From contig JAYGHB010000105.1 in NCBI GenBank assembly GCA_034931985.1, positions 1 to 64,000 of the forward strand: DNA of 64,000 nucleotides. Direction: 5' to 3'. Made by a program: the position numbers and the translations under genes. Origin of the DNA: Halotia wernerae (GTDB lineage: Bacteria; Cyanobacteriota; Cyanobacteriia; Cyanobacteriales; Nostocaceae). This document shows positions 9,437 through 18,250 of the stretch, one piece after another. The notes under the pieces were generated by a model, which was given only the letters and a program-made list of their open reading frames with translations, was not told the DNA's origin and searched no databases. How positions within the stretch are numbered: position 1 is the first letter of the stretch; the number at the start of each line of letters is the position of its first letter.

Positions 9437-11050
9437 ATGCAAAAGCTATGGGAATATCTGCTGGTAAGTCCAGTAGTCTGCGGTATGATCATATTTGCTG
9501 GTACTGCATTTGCAGAGGAAATATCTACAACATCGGAAAAAAAGAAGCCTTCAAATGTAGCAAATCCAGCCAATAAAGTTGAGAATCTTAGTCAAGATCA
9601 TGTAATAGCACAAGTTACCTCAGTGTCTCAATTATCGGATGTTCAACCTACAGACTGGGCATTTCAAGCTTTGCAATCGCTAGTAGAGCGTTACGGCTGT
9701 ATTGCAGGTTATCCGAATAGCACTTATCGCGGTAATCGGGCGTTGACAAGATATGAGTTCGCCGCTGGTTTGAATGCTTGTCTTGATCGAGTTAATGAAC
9801 TTATTACCACCGCCACTGCTGAACTAGTAACAAAACAAGATATAGCTACACTACAAAAGCTGCAATCAGAATTTTCCGCAGAATTAGCCACATTACGAGG
9901 TCGTGTAGATACACTAGAAGCACGCACATCTGAATTGGAAGCAAATCAGTTTTCTACTACAACCAAACTACAAGGACAAGTTGTTGCAGCCATTACTGAT
10001 GTTTTTGGAGGTGACAACGTTAATGGTGGAGAAATCACAGATAGAAATACAACTCTTGGAGTGCGCGCACGGGTTGAATTTGTAACCAGTTTTACAGGTC
10101 AAGATACACTATTCACTAGAATCCAGGCTAATAATATTATCAGCCCTGATATTGGCACACCAGAAGGTAACTTATTCTTTGCTGGTGAAGACGGTAATAC
10201 TGATGCTGCTGTCGATGCTTTATTTTATGCATTTCCTTTGGGAAAAAAGACACAGGTAATTGCGATCGCTAATGCTGGTGCAGCAGATGATTTTACCGAT
10301 ACTGTGAATATCTTTGATGGTGATGGAGCTTTTGGGGCTTTATCAACCTTTGGTACACGTAACCCCATTTATTATCAGATGGATGGTGCAGGGTTGGGAG
10401 TAACCCACGAGTTTAGTGATAAATTAGCACTCAGCTTGGGGTATTTGAGTGGTGCAGCTAATGACCCATCTCCTAAAAATGGTTTATTTGATGGTGCTTA
10501 TGGCGCGCTAGCACAATTGACGATTAAACCAAGCGATCGCATTTCTATTGGTTTAACTTACATCAATTCCTACAAACAGCCACTACCTACAGGCAGTAAC
10601 GCTGCCACCTTTACACCCTTATTAAATCAGAATGGTGAACTAGATACCGCATTTTCAAGTAATTCTTATGGTGTCCAAGCATCTATCGGCATCAGTGATC
10701 AAGTAGTCTTGGGTGGTTGGGCTGGATATACCAATAGTCGTATCCTGTCTGGTAATCGTGGAGATATTGACATTTGGAACTATGCCGTTACCCTCGGCTT
10801 TCCTGACCTGGGTAAAAAAGGCAACTTAGCTGGTATTATCGCTGGTGTGGAACCTAGAGTAACAAGTTCTAGTGTTGCAGGGTTAGAAAGAGATAGGGAT
10901 ACTTCCTATCACCTGGAAGCTTTTTACCAATACCAAATCAGTGACAATATCAGCATCACCCCTGGAGTCATCTGGCTGACCTCCCCAGATCATAATGATG
11001 ACAACAATGATATTTTTATTGGTGCTTTGAGAACCACATTCAGTTTCTAA
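9437..11050 (+). CDS. SLH-domain OprB-type porin (iron uptake porin family)
   Basis: About 537 residues from the preferred ATG at 9437, which is preceded by GAGGG; the frame is open back to a GTG at 9395. A signal peptide ending TAFAEE is followed by an S-layer homology domain (DVQPTDWAFQALQSLVERYG and RYEFAAGLNACLDRV), a short coiled coil with LRGRVDTLEARTSELEA, and a beta-barrel ending in TTFSF with a C-terminal aromatic residue. This is the standard cyanobacterial outer-membrane porin design: SLH binds the peptidoglycan layer and the barrel passes small solutes or ions. A rho-independent terminator follows at 11161. Confidence 0.92.
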   Translation: MQKLWEYLLVSPVVCGMIIFAGTAFAEEISTTSEKKKPSNVANPANKVENLSQDHVIAQVTSVSQLSDVQPTDWAFQALQSLVERYGCIAGYPNSTYRGNRALTRYEFAAGLNACLDRVNELITTATAELVTKQDIATLQKLQSEFSAELATLRGRVDTLEARTSELEANQFSTTTKLQGQVVAAITDVFGGDNVNGGEITDRNTTLGVRARVEFVTSFTGQDTLFTRIQANNIISPDIGTPEGNLFFAGEDGNTDAAVDALFYAFPLGKKTQVIAIANAGAADDFTDTVNIFDGDGAFGALSTFGTRNPIYYQMDGAGLGVTHEFSDKLALSLGYLSGAANDPSPKNGLFDGAYGALAQLTIKPSDRISIGLTYINSYKQPLPTGSNAATFTPLLNQNGELDTAFSSNSYGVQASIGISDQVVLGGWAGYTNSRILSGNRGDIDIWNYAVTLGFPDLGKKGNLAGIIAGVEPRVTSSSVAGLERDRDTSYHLEAFYQYQISDNISITPGVIWLTSPDHNDDNNDIFIGALRTTFSF

Positions 11051-11359
11051 TTTTTCAGGACTTATGCACGGATTACGATTTTACGTCATTACGAGCAAAG
11101 CGAAGTAATCGCAAAGGCTTAGTTTTCGTCACCCGTTAAGGTAAGTCTTATTTTCAACAGAAAAGACGCGAAGAACAACTTCGCGTCTTTTTTATATGAT
11201 CTCAAAATTAAAACCCAGCATATTTGCCGGGTACAAAATCTCATCCCAAATTGTCGCTTTGAAAGGATACATTAGAGAGCGAGATTCTAGAAAGGCTGCT
11301 CTCATTCCAAAACATAACCTAAAATAATGTCTATCTTTCGTTTTTTAGGGTGTATGAGC
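11051..11359. other. Convergent intergenic region
   Basis: This gap separates the porin gene from the convergent PEP-CTERM gene. It holds the terminator at 11161-11193 and, at about 11058-11150, a degenerate relative of the AGGACTTACGCA element, including an AGCGAAGTAATCGCAAA segment that also occurs at about 58707. No coding signal is seen. Confidence 0.65.
11161..11193 (+). terminator. Rho-independent terminator after the porin gene
   Basis: A perfect 13-bp stem, AAAAGACGCGAAG with CTTCGCGTCTTTT, encloses a 5-nt loop and is followed by more T residues. The A run on the left means it could also stop transcripts from the reverse-strand PEP-CTERM gene. Confidence 0.92.
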
Positions 11360-12055
11360 TTAAGCCATCTTTGACTTGCGCTTGACAAATGATCCAGCAC
11401 TCAAAGCACCGAAGGCTAACAGACCTAACATAGAACCAGGCTCAGGAACACTAGCTAGTCTGTAGGTATGGTTATCGCTTTCAAACGCACGACCGTTAGA
11501 TCTCAAAATTACCTTGTCAAAGGTTTCTCCCTTATCAGCTAATAAATTCACGAAAACATTGTCTGCATTGCTAGTCCAGCTACCAGTAGCTTCAGCACCT
11601 GGAACATCTGCGCCGCTAAATGTTTTTAGCAAAGTACCGCCATTGTAGACATCTACAAAGTTATATGTGTCTACTGACCCCCAGTACAAACCAAAGTAAT
11701 CAATAGCCTGAGCAAAGTTAATAGTTACAGAACCAGTACCTCCTGCAACGTTAGAACCTGCTGGTGAAATAGTCAGATATTTACTGGTATCGCCAAATGG
11801 GGTAGCATACGCGCCTGATTGGCTACCTTGCACGATTCCATTGGTTGCAGAGTAAGTTGCAAACCCGTTTGGATCAACTGCTGTACCTGAATTGAAGTCG
11901 ATAACCTGAGATCCTACGATAGTAGATTTTGAACCTTCTCCTCCAACAGGTGCGCTACCTCCTATAGTTAAGCTCACAGCATTGGCTGGGTTAGCACCCA
12001 TGAAAACAACTGCTGTTCCGACTAAGGCTAATGACAGTTTTTGTAAAATAGACAT
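11360..12055 (-). CDS. PEP-CTERM sorting-domain protein
   Basis: About 231 residues from an ATG at 12055, chosen because AGGA sits 10 nt upstream and a clean signal peptide follows (MSILQKLSLALVGTAVVF, cleavage near ANA-V). The frame stays open 25 codons further upstream. The C-terminus has the full PEP-CTERM tripartite signal: VPEPGS, a hydrophobic helix and a basic tail KRKSKMA. Such proteins are exported and processed by exosortase in the envelope. The central part is Gly/Ser/Thr-rich and probably beta-structured. Function beyond surface or matrix location is unknown. Confidence 0.88.
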   Translation of the reverse strand: MSILQKLSLALVGTAVVFMGANPANAVSLTIGGSAPVGGEGSKSTIVGSQVIDFNSGTAVDPNGFATYSATNGIVQGSQSGAYATPFGDTSKYLTISPAGSNVAGGTGSVTINFAQAIDYFGLYWGSVDTYNFVDVYNGGTLLKTFSGADVPGAEATGSWTSNADNVFVNLLADKGETFDKVILRSNGRAFESDNHTYRLASVPEPGSMLGLLAFGALSAGSFVKRKSKMA

Positions 12056-12130
12056 TGATTTGTTTCCTAGAACTTTTGCTATCCATAGATTGGCACGTAA
12101 GGTTGCGATTTGTGTAGAGCTTAGAAACAA

Positions 12131-12701
12131 TTTTTACACAAAAAAGGTATTTGAGTTTTTGAGTCTAAAGACGAGAAAAAGCCAATTCGTAATTAGGGTT
12201 CAAAGAATACTAATTCTGCAAAAAAATGAATAAATATACTGATAAACAAATTTGCTAATGTATTCATTATTGATATACAGTTACGGTTTTTAAGTAGAGT
12301 CTACTATTCAGCAAGCCCATTAGAGGTTAGAAAAAGAAAATCTATAGTTGATTTAACGGAGATCAAAAAAAAAGCTAGCGGTAATTACTTAAAAATGACT
12401 ATAGAAAAAGTAGTGCTTCTCCAATACCTTAGGAAAGTTTGGAGTTAATTGATAATAGTACTATCTTTGTTTATCCATCTAATTTCTAATTTTTAAAGAA
12501 TTACCTCCTATACCTTTATGGTCAAGATTAAAGGCGGTGCAACAAGATAAAGTTTATTTGGTAAAAGTTTACTTGGTAAGCAATATTCCAATAGCAGCCA
12601 ACAGTATACTTGACGATTGAAGTTGGTAAATTGCAAGAAGCGATCGCCAACTATAACGCTGCTAAAATAAATCCATAATTAATTGATGCTGTATTTATTT
12701 T
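12131..12701. other. AT-rich intergenic region with a TPR relic
   Basis: The stretch upstream of the PEP-CTERM gene presumably holds its promoter. It is AT-rich and without an intact gene. Near its right end lies a short TPR-like fragment, listed separately. No convincing hairpin terminator is seen. Confidence 0.6.
12610..12678 (+). pseudogene. TPR-repeat gene fragment
   Basis: A 22-codon open stretch reads GKLQEAIANYNAAKINP before TAA. This matches the second helix of a cyanobacterial tetratricopeptide repeat (the usual form is AIANYNQAIKINP). There is no start codon context and no neighbouring TPR unit, so it looks like a relic of a lost gene. The match is short and is therefore tentative. 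Confidence 0.5.
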
Positions 12702-12917
12702 ATGACCATAGCTCAAGAATTAGATTCTCAAGAAGGCATCTTGCCAAATATTATATTTCCCCCTGGTGATTTATATAGTGATGAACCTCCCTTGGAAACT
12801 GAACTACATTTACGACAAATAATTTTGCTTTTGACATGTCTAGAATGGCTGTGGCGAGACAGAAATGATTTCTATGCAGCAGGAAACTTGACTATCCAGC
12901 AAAGCCACACTTTATAG
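12702..12917 (+). pseudogene. Truncated Uma2-family (DUF820) nuclease-like gene
   Basis: The 71-residue product contains NIIFPPGDLYSDEPPLETEL and WLWRDRNDFYAAGNLTI, a recognisable N-terminal signature of Uma2/DUF820 proteins, a restriction-endonuclease-like fold very common in cyanobacteria. Family members are usually around 200-240 residues. Here the frame breaks right after GNLTI and ends in an unrelated QQSHTL. The catalytic core is missing, so no activity is expected. The ATG and first part look intact, so a short product could still be made. Confidence 0.75.
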
Positions 12918-12920
12918 AGT

Positions 12921-12951
12921 AAAAAAAAGACTAGCTTCCCACAGCTAGTCT
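12921..12951 (-). terminator. Rho-independent terminator for the RqcH gene
   Basis: A perfect 9-bp stem, AGACTAGCT with AGCTAGTCT, has a 6-nt loop. On the reverse strand it is followed by a run of eight T residues. It lies about 190 bp beyond the stop codon of the gene at 13141-14883. Confidence 0.85.
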
Positions 12952-13140
12952 GAAAAATATTCTTTTGCGTTGTCTTCTCAATAGAGCTAAAACCAAATTG
13001 CACGTTCCCAAAATGCAACGGGCAACTTTTCTTAACAATATTGTAACAGCCAGTACAGTTTTTTCGTAAACATTTACTAAAAAAGATGTTCTCCAAGAAA
13101 ACTAACCTCTATCTTGCAGAATATTTATGAATGGAATTTT

Positions 13141-14883
13141 CTATCTCCTGCCTCCTTCAATATTGACTACCAACTGTGGTTTTCCCCACAAAATACGCTC
13201 CTGTTTGTAAATAGCAATCCCTGGTTTCGCTCCTTTGGGTTTGTAAACGTGCTTTGGCTGAGTATAAACTACTGGTACTTGCTCACTCTGGCGAGCGCGA
13301 CTGTAGTATGCAGCAAGATTTGCCACAAATTGCAAGTCATTTGCTTCTGGGACTGTCCCAGGCTCCAAACGTAGTAATAGATGGCTTCCGGGAATTTCTT
13401 GAGTGTGAAACCACAAGTCATAATCTCCAGCTACACGAAAGGTCAATTGGTCATTTTGGCGATTGTTGCGACCGATTAAGACTTCAAAACCGTTAGGTGT
13501 GCGGTAACGGTAAAAGTTGGTGCTGGCGGTTTCGTTGGTATTGCGATTGCGGTATTCGGGATCTTCTAGATACTTTTGTCCAATTAGCTCGTCGCGGATT
13601 TCTTCAAGGGCTTGTAAATCTTCTATTGTTTGGTATTGGTCTATCTGAGCGATCGCAGCTTCAACTTGCTCTAAATATTCAATTTCTGCTTGCACTTCCA
13701 AAAATAGCGGTTCGACGGCAATACGAGCGCGTTTTAGTTTTTGATGCTGTTTGTAAAGACGTTGGGCATTTTGTACAGCATTTTTATCTGGCTGGAGAGC
13801 GATCGCGATTGGCTGACTAGTCTCAAAATCAAGGAGGGTAATTTCTTTCATCCCTGGTTCCCAGTTTTGTAAATGCGCCATCAACAAATCTGCTTTTTGC
13901 CGATACTCATCTGCTTGATCTGATTGTCGCAAACGGTCTGCAAAATTTTGAGCTTTATTCCGTAATTTTGCCAGAATATTATTTAATTTCTGACTTAGTT
14001 GATGGCGCAACTGAGAGAATAATTGTTGATTGATCTGATCATTGTAATACTTAGCGAGTAGTGATTGGATGTCTTTTACTGGAGTAACTGCACCCCAACC
14101 CATGACAGTGTATCCATTTACAGTCCAAGCTGGTTGAAATTTATGTAATTCCAAGGCTTGTAGCCATTCTTGCCATTTTCCAAATAGCCTTTGCCAGTCA
14201 TCGGGATTTAAGTTATCGATGGTGGCTTCAGGTGCTAAATTAGCTGCTACGAGCATTGACTCTACTAATGCAGAACTCAAGCCGCTATAACTTTTTAACA
14301 ACTGACGCTTAATTACTCCTGGTACTAAGCTGACTCGTTCTTGCCAGCGTTCTTGTGATTCCCTCAAACTGGGAACAGTCCCGGTGAGTTTTGGCGGTGG
14401 TTCATAAGGCTGTCCGGTTTGAATGGGACGGACACTCGACTGTTGCTGACTAACTTGATGGGCAGCAGTAATAATGAGATTGCTGGCATCGGTGAGGATG
14501 ACATTGCTGTATTTGCCCATAACTTCTACATATATATGATGTAGAGCGCTTTCTCCAGGGCGAGGGGCAAATTGTAAATCAATCACACGCTCCCAAGGAG
14601 CGATCGCCTCAATTGCCACCAATGCCAAACCATTCAATTGGTGTACTAGTTGTTGGCTGAAGGTGAAAGTATCAGGCGATCGCGGTGGCGGCTCGCCAAT
14701 GCAAATGCGCGCAGCTTGGGGATGCCAGGAAATCTCTAACCAACCCCTTTGTTTGAGAGTGCGTAATGCCACAGCAATAGTGTAGCGATCGCGCTGATAA
14801 ACTTGTTCTAAGCGCGATGGTAGCCAGTGAGCGCGTAGTTCGCTACAAGCGGCTGCGAGAGTGGTAAAGTCAACTGGTTGCAC
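13141..14883 (-). CDS. rqcH: RqcH/NFACT-family ribosome quality control protein
   Basis: A 580-residue protein of the Rqc2/NEMF/FbpA family. The N-terminal NFACT-N domain starts MQPVDFTTLAAACSEL, a helix-rich coiled-coil middle (about residues 300-430) follows, and the C-terminal NFACT-R (DUF814) domain includes FEVLIGRNN and DLWFHTQEIPGSHLLLR. Bacterial RqcH binds 50S subunits carrying stalled nascent chains and recruits tRNA-Ala to add alanine tails. The catalytically important DR pair of the N domain appears here as ER in WERVIDLQF, a conservative change. Older annotation would call it fibronectin-binding protein A, which is misleading. The gene stands alone. Confidence 0.88.
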   Translation of the reverse strand: MQPVDFTTLAAACSELRAHWLPSRLEQVYQRDRYTIAVALRTLKQRGWLEISWHPQAARICIGEPPPRSPDTFTFSQQLVHQLNGLALVAIEAIAPWERVIDLQFAPRPGESALHHIYVEVMGKYSNVILTDASNLIITAAHQVSQQQSSVRPIQTGQPYEPPPKLTGTVPSLRESQERWQERVSLVPGVIKRQLLKSYSGLSSALVESMLVAANLAPEATIDNLNPDDWQRLFGKWQEWLQALELHKFQPAWTVNGYTVMGWGAVTPVKDIQSLLAKYYNDQINQQLFSQLRHQLSQKLNNILAKLRNKAQNFADRLRQSDQADEYRQKADLLMAHLQNWEPGMKEITLLDFETSQPIAIALQPDKNAVQNAQRLYKQHQKLKRARIAVEPLFLEVQAEIEYLEQVEAAIAQIDQYQTIEDLQALEEIRDELIGQKYLEDPEYRNRNTNETASTNFYRYRTPNGFEVLIGRNNRQNDQLTFRVAGDYDLWFHTQEIPGSHLLLRLEPGTVPEANDLQFVANLAAYYSRARQSEQVPVVYTQPKHVYKPKGAKPGIAIYKQERILWGKPQLVVNIEGGRR

Positions 14884-15473
14884 AACAATTAGCCGTTGGC
14901 GTTCAAGCGTCGATGCTCAGTATATGCTATCTTCTCTGGCTTGGTGTGGAATAACGCAAAAAAAGGGAATAGGGTATGGGGGACAGGGTACAGGCTTGAC
15001 CCACTGCTATGCCAATACATTTAGCTGAATCATATCGCTGTTAATCCTCACATACTAGAACTGCGATCGCGGTCAGTACAGACTTGACTGGATAGAAGCA
15101 ATCCTGCTGCAAACTGCCCAGCAGCAGCAAGCTAACACTCAAGCAATTTCTAGACTGGAAGCCAATCAAGAAAGTATTCAGCAAAACGCTGTTGCTATGG
15201 GTGAGCTACGGCAAAAACTTAAAGACAGCATTAGTCATTTAGTAGGGGTAATTGGTGATTTTGCAGAGGAGAACAAGAGCGAGTGACATTTCAAGCAGAA
15301 ATTCGGCGGATTTGGGAATATCTATTCTGACAATTTGGTAATGGCAGTAGTCCACCAAGGTAACCACAACCGCATGAAAGGAGTTGCAGGTTCGGGTTTC
15401 CAAAACCCGATAATTAAAATCAGGGGTTTCAAATAAACGCTAAAATCAATTCAGCCTTTGTATTGTCGCGGTT
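14884..15473. other. Intergenic region with decayed gene
   Basis: Between the divergently transcribed RqcH and kinase genes. It contains the relic coding stretch at 15062-15286 and no intact gene. The promoters of both flanking genes must lie here, but none stands out. Confidence 0.6.
15062..15286 (+). pseudogene. Remnant of a small coiled-coil protein gene
   Basis: A 74-codon open stretch reads LDWIEAILLQTAQQQQANTQ, then AISRLEANQESIQQNA and LVGVIGDFAEENKSE. It resembles small coiled-coil proteins abundant in Nostocales (LDRIEALLE...TAQQ pattern). There is no usable start codon at the N-terminal side: a TAG precedes it directly. After the TGA, another short in-frame-like piece reads FQAEIRRIWEYLF. 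It is best read as a decayed gene. Confidence 0.55.
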
Positions 15474-17237
15474 GTGTCCCACATCACACAGAGCGCTGTT
15501 CACTGCATAAATCCTGACTGTCAACGTCCTTATCCTCAGCCTTGGGGAAACAAGTTTTGCAACAGCTGTGGCGCGGTGTTACAGTTGCTAGATCGCTATG
15601 TCCCAGTCCAGCCCTTAGGTTCGGGAGGGTTCGCCCAAATTTACACAGTTTGGGATCAAAAAACCCAGACAGAGAAAGTGCTGAAAGTTTTGGTGGACAA
15701 TTCACCAAAGGCACTAGAATTATTCACGCAAGAGGCAGCAGTTTTAATCAATTTGCGGCATCCTGGTGTTCCTAAAGTCGATGCCGATGGTTATTTTCAA
15801 GTAAATTTGATTAGTCCAAAACCGCGCCAACTAGCTTGTCTGGTGATGGAAAAAATTAATGGCCAGACTCTTCAGGAAGTACTAGAAAATTATCCTCAAG
15901 GGTGTCCAGAGGAGTTGGTATTAAGCTGGTTCGCCCAGGCTGTAAAGATTCTACAGGAATTACACAAACGTCAGATTATTCACCGCGATATTAAACCTTC
16001 AAATTTGATGCTGCGGACTACTGCACCTACTGCACCTCCTTTGAATCAAGGAGGAAGTGGCTGGGAACAACTAGTACTGATTGATTTTGGTGGGGCAAAA
16101 CAATTTGATACAGCAATGTTACGCCGAGAATCTAGTTCAACTCGGTTATTTTCTTCTGGCTACAGTCCACCAGAACAGGTAATTGGGGGAAATGTAGGGC
16201 CTGCGGTTGATTTTTATGCTCTTGGTCGGACGATGATTGAATTACTCACAGGTAAGTATCCGCCAAAGTTAGAAGATCCCCAGAGTGGTAAATTGCGCTG
16301 GCGTAACAGAGTAAATGTAAATCGGGATCTGGCAGACTTATTAGATGAAATGGTGCAGGAGGATGTGCGATCGCGTCCGGCAAATGCAGCTATGATTCAA
16401 AAACGCTTGGTAAAAATTACCAAAGGATCATCACAGCCAAGGTTCTTTTCTCAACTTCAGGATTCTGTTAGGCAAGTTTTCACGCAAACTTCTAGCCAAT
16501 TTACACTGCTAACCCAAACTGTTGAGCAAGCTTTAGCAGGTTTTAGCCAAGCTGTAGGCACAACAGTTATTTTGATAGCTAAAGCAATTCTGAAAGTATT
16601 ACAAGCCTGTTTAGCGACAATTTGGGCAATGCTGCTAACTGGTATTGGAGCTGGTACAGGTGCGATCACTGGCTTAATTTTGGGGCGTAAGACAATTTTA
16701 GGTGATCGCGTTGCCGAATATATTTTTCATCAGATACCTGAATTAGTTCCAAATGCCCAAACTGCTGTAGGGACACAAATTATCATGTTTGCCGCCGCAG
16801 GTTTGGGTACAGCATTGGGACTAACAGTATCAGGATGTTTTGGTCAACGTCGGCGGTTTTTGATAGCTTCCATCATGGGTTTGATTAGCTATGGGTTCGG
16901 CTGGTTATTTTTGCAGTTAATCATGTCAGCCGATAACAGTGGAGGTCTGGTGGGAGTTATTTTAGTTGCCGTTTTCTTATTCACCCTGAGTTTAGGCTTT
17001 CGCAGCCACCACATTGTTTACGCTGTAGTAACTGCAATTGGTACTGCCAGCATTTTTGCAGGTCTAACCATTTTAGGGATTTCAAATACTGGCTGGCAAT
17101 TTTCCAGTCAGACCCTCTCCTCAGGATTACTCGTGCCTATTGCTTTTTTTAGTTTTGTGGGCGTTTTGATGAGCTTTTGGTTGGGGGTGAGTTATTACCT
17201 GATTGTGCCTGGACTACGCTTTTTAGGATGGCGTTAA
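15474..17237 (+). CDS. Zinc-ribbon Ser/Thr protein kinase with membrane domain
   Basis: A 587-residue Hanks-type kinase. Residues 11-33 hold four cysteines (CINPDC and CNSC) forming a zinc ribbon. The kinase domain follows: Gly-rich loop LGSGGFAQIY, Lys71, catalytic loop HRDIKPSN around 170-177, DFG at about 204-206, and SGYSPPEQ in the activation segment. All catalytic residues are present. From about residue 355 there are several hydrophobic helices, so the kinase is membrane-anchored with its catalytic part in the cytoplasm. The start is a GTG at 15474 and precedes the first cysteine pair. Substrates are unknown. Confidence 0.9.
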   Translation: MSHITQSAVHCINPDCQRPYPQPWGNKFCNSCGAVLQLLDRYVPVQPLGSGGFAQIYTVWDQKTQTEKVLKVLVDNSPKALELFTQEAAVLINLRHPGVPKVDADGYFQVNLISPKPRQLACLVMEKINGQTLQEVLENYPQGCPEELVLSWFAQAVKILQELHKRQIIHRDIKPSNLMLRTTAPTAPPLNQGGSGWEQLVLIDFGGAKQFDTAMLRRESSSTRLFSSGYSPPEQVIGGNVGPAVDFYALGRTMIELLTGKYPPKLEDPQSGKLRWRNRVNVNRDLADLLDEMVQEDVRSRPANAAMIQKRLVKITKGSSQPRFFSQLQDSVRQVFTQTSSQFTLLTQTVEQALAGFSQAVGTTVILIAKAILKVLQACLATIWAMLLTGIGAGTGAITGLILGRKTILGDRVAEYIFHQIPELVPNAQTAVGTQIIMFAAAGLGTALGLTVSGCFGQRRRFLIASIMGLISYGFGWLFLQLIMSADNSGGLVGVILVAVFLFTLSLGFRSHHIVYAVVTAIGTASIFAGLTILGISNTGWQFSSQTLSSGLLVPIAFFSFVGVLMSFWLGVSYYLIVPGLRFLGWR

Positions 17238-17255
17238 TCATACACCCAAAAACAA

Positions 17256-17294
17256 GATCCCCCCAGCCGCTTTGTTTCTCCAGCTAGGGGGATC
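17256..17294 (+). terminator. Hairpin after the kinase gene, possible terminator
   Basis: GATCCCCC at the left pairs with GGGGGATC at the right. The strong stem lies 19 bp after the kinase stop. A T run is lacking, so intrinsic termination is uncertain. Confidence 0.5.
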
Positions 17295-17517
17295 GTATAT
17301 TTGGTAGTCTATAATTGGTTCAGTATAGTTGAGTCGCTTACGATTCGATTCTAAAGCTTAGATTGAGCTTTGAGTAGTCTAATCACCAGAATTTATAGTA
17401 TTTTTATAGCTACTTCACCACCACTTCATCTAGGTGATTCACCGAGAAAGTTGTTTATGTTAAGTATGATGCTGAGAGACGTTTAATTTCTCATCCATAA
17501 CAGTAAACGTAAAAAAT

Positions 17518-18081
17518 ATGAAGTTCAAGATTGTAGCTACCATTATTCTGTTAGCTTGTTTCGGATTGACAAAGCAAGCTTTTGCATTTAGCCCGCAGGA
17601 TGTGGAGCAGCTGAAGGTGACTAATGACTGTCCTAGGTGCGATTTGAGTGGTGCTGACCTCACTCAACTAAATTTGGGTGGAGCTAATTTACGCGGGGCT
17701 AATTTAAATAGAGCAATCTTATCTCAAGTAAATCTTACAAATGCAGATCTTACAAGTGCAAATCTAGAAGGTGCTTTGCTGAATTCTGCTAATTTAACTG
17801 GTGCTTCATTAACAGGCACAAATTTAAAATTAGCCTCCCTGGAAAATGCTGATCTGTCTTTTGCCGGTTTCCTCAGTGCTAATTTAGAAGCAGCTAACTT
17901 AAAAGATGCGAGATTGCTGTTCACTAATTTTCGGGGAGCTAACTTTCGATTGACAACTCTAACCAATGGCTTAGTCACTTCCAACAAACCTTATGACTGG
18001 TCGTTAGAGCGCGTAACTCTGCGAGAGTGTAACAAGTTTAGAACTGGAAATGTCCCAGGCACAACTTGTTACGCCAAATAA
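17518..18081 (+). CDS. Secreted pentapeptide-repeat protein
   Basis: A 187-residue protein. A signal peptide (MKFKIVATIILLACFGL, cleavage near AFA-F) is followed by a CPRC pair and then about 18 tandem pentapeptide units of the A(D/N)LXX type, such as ADLTQ, ANLRG, ANLNR and ADLTS, which build a right-handed quadrilateral beta helix. The C-terminal 40 residues leave the pattern and contain two more cysteines. Export to periplasm or thylakoid lumen is likely. Pentapeptide proteins are numerous in cyanobacteria and mostly of unknown function. Confidence 0.85.
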   Translation: MKFKIVATIILLACFGLTKQAFAFSPQDVEQLKVTNDCPRCDLSGADLTQLNLGGANLRGANLNRAILSQVNLTNADLTSANLEGALLNSANLTGASLTGTNLKLASLENADLSFAGFLSANLEAANLKDARLLFTNFRGANFRLTTLTNGLVTSNKPYDWSLERVTLRECNKFRTGNVPGTTCYAK

Positions 18082-18250
18082 AAAACTACGTCCACAAGGG
18101 GCATTGGGCATTGGGAATAGGTTATTATTCTCTTCCCTTGCTCCCCCTGCTCCCTTTCCTCTTCCTTCACCTTTTGCAGTAGAACAAAATACTTTTGTTG
18201 ATTAACACTTCTTTATCATGGGAAAAAAGCCTGTAAACTAAACTTGAGCA

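Noticed and set aside
13254..13820. Forward frames opposite the RqcH gene
   Set aside because: They are shadows of a well-supported reverse-strand gene with full domain matches.
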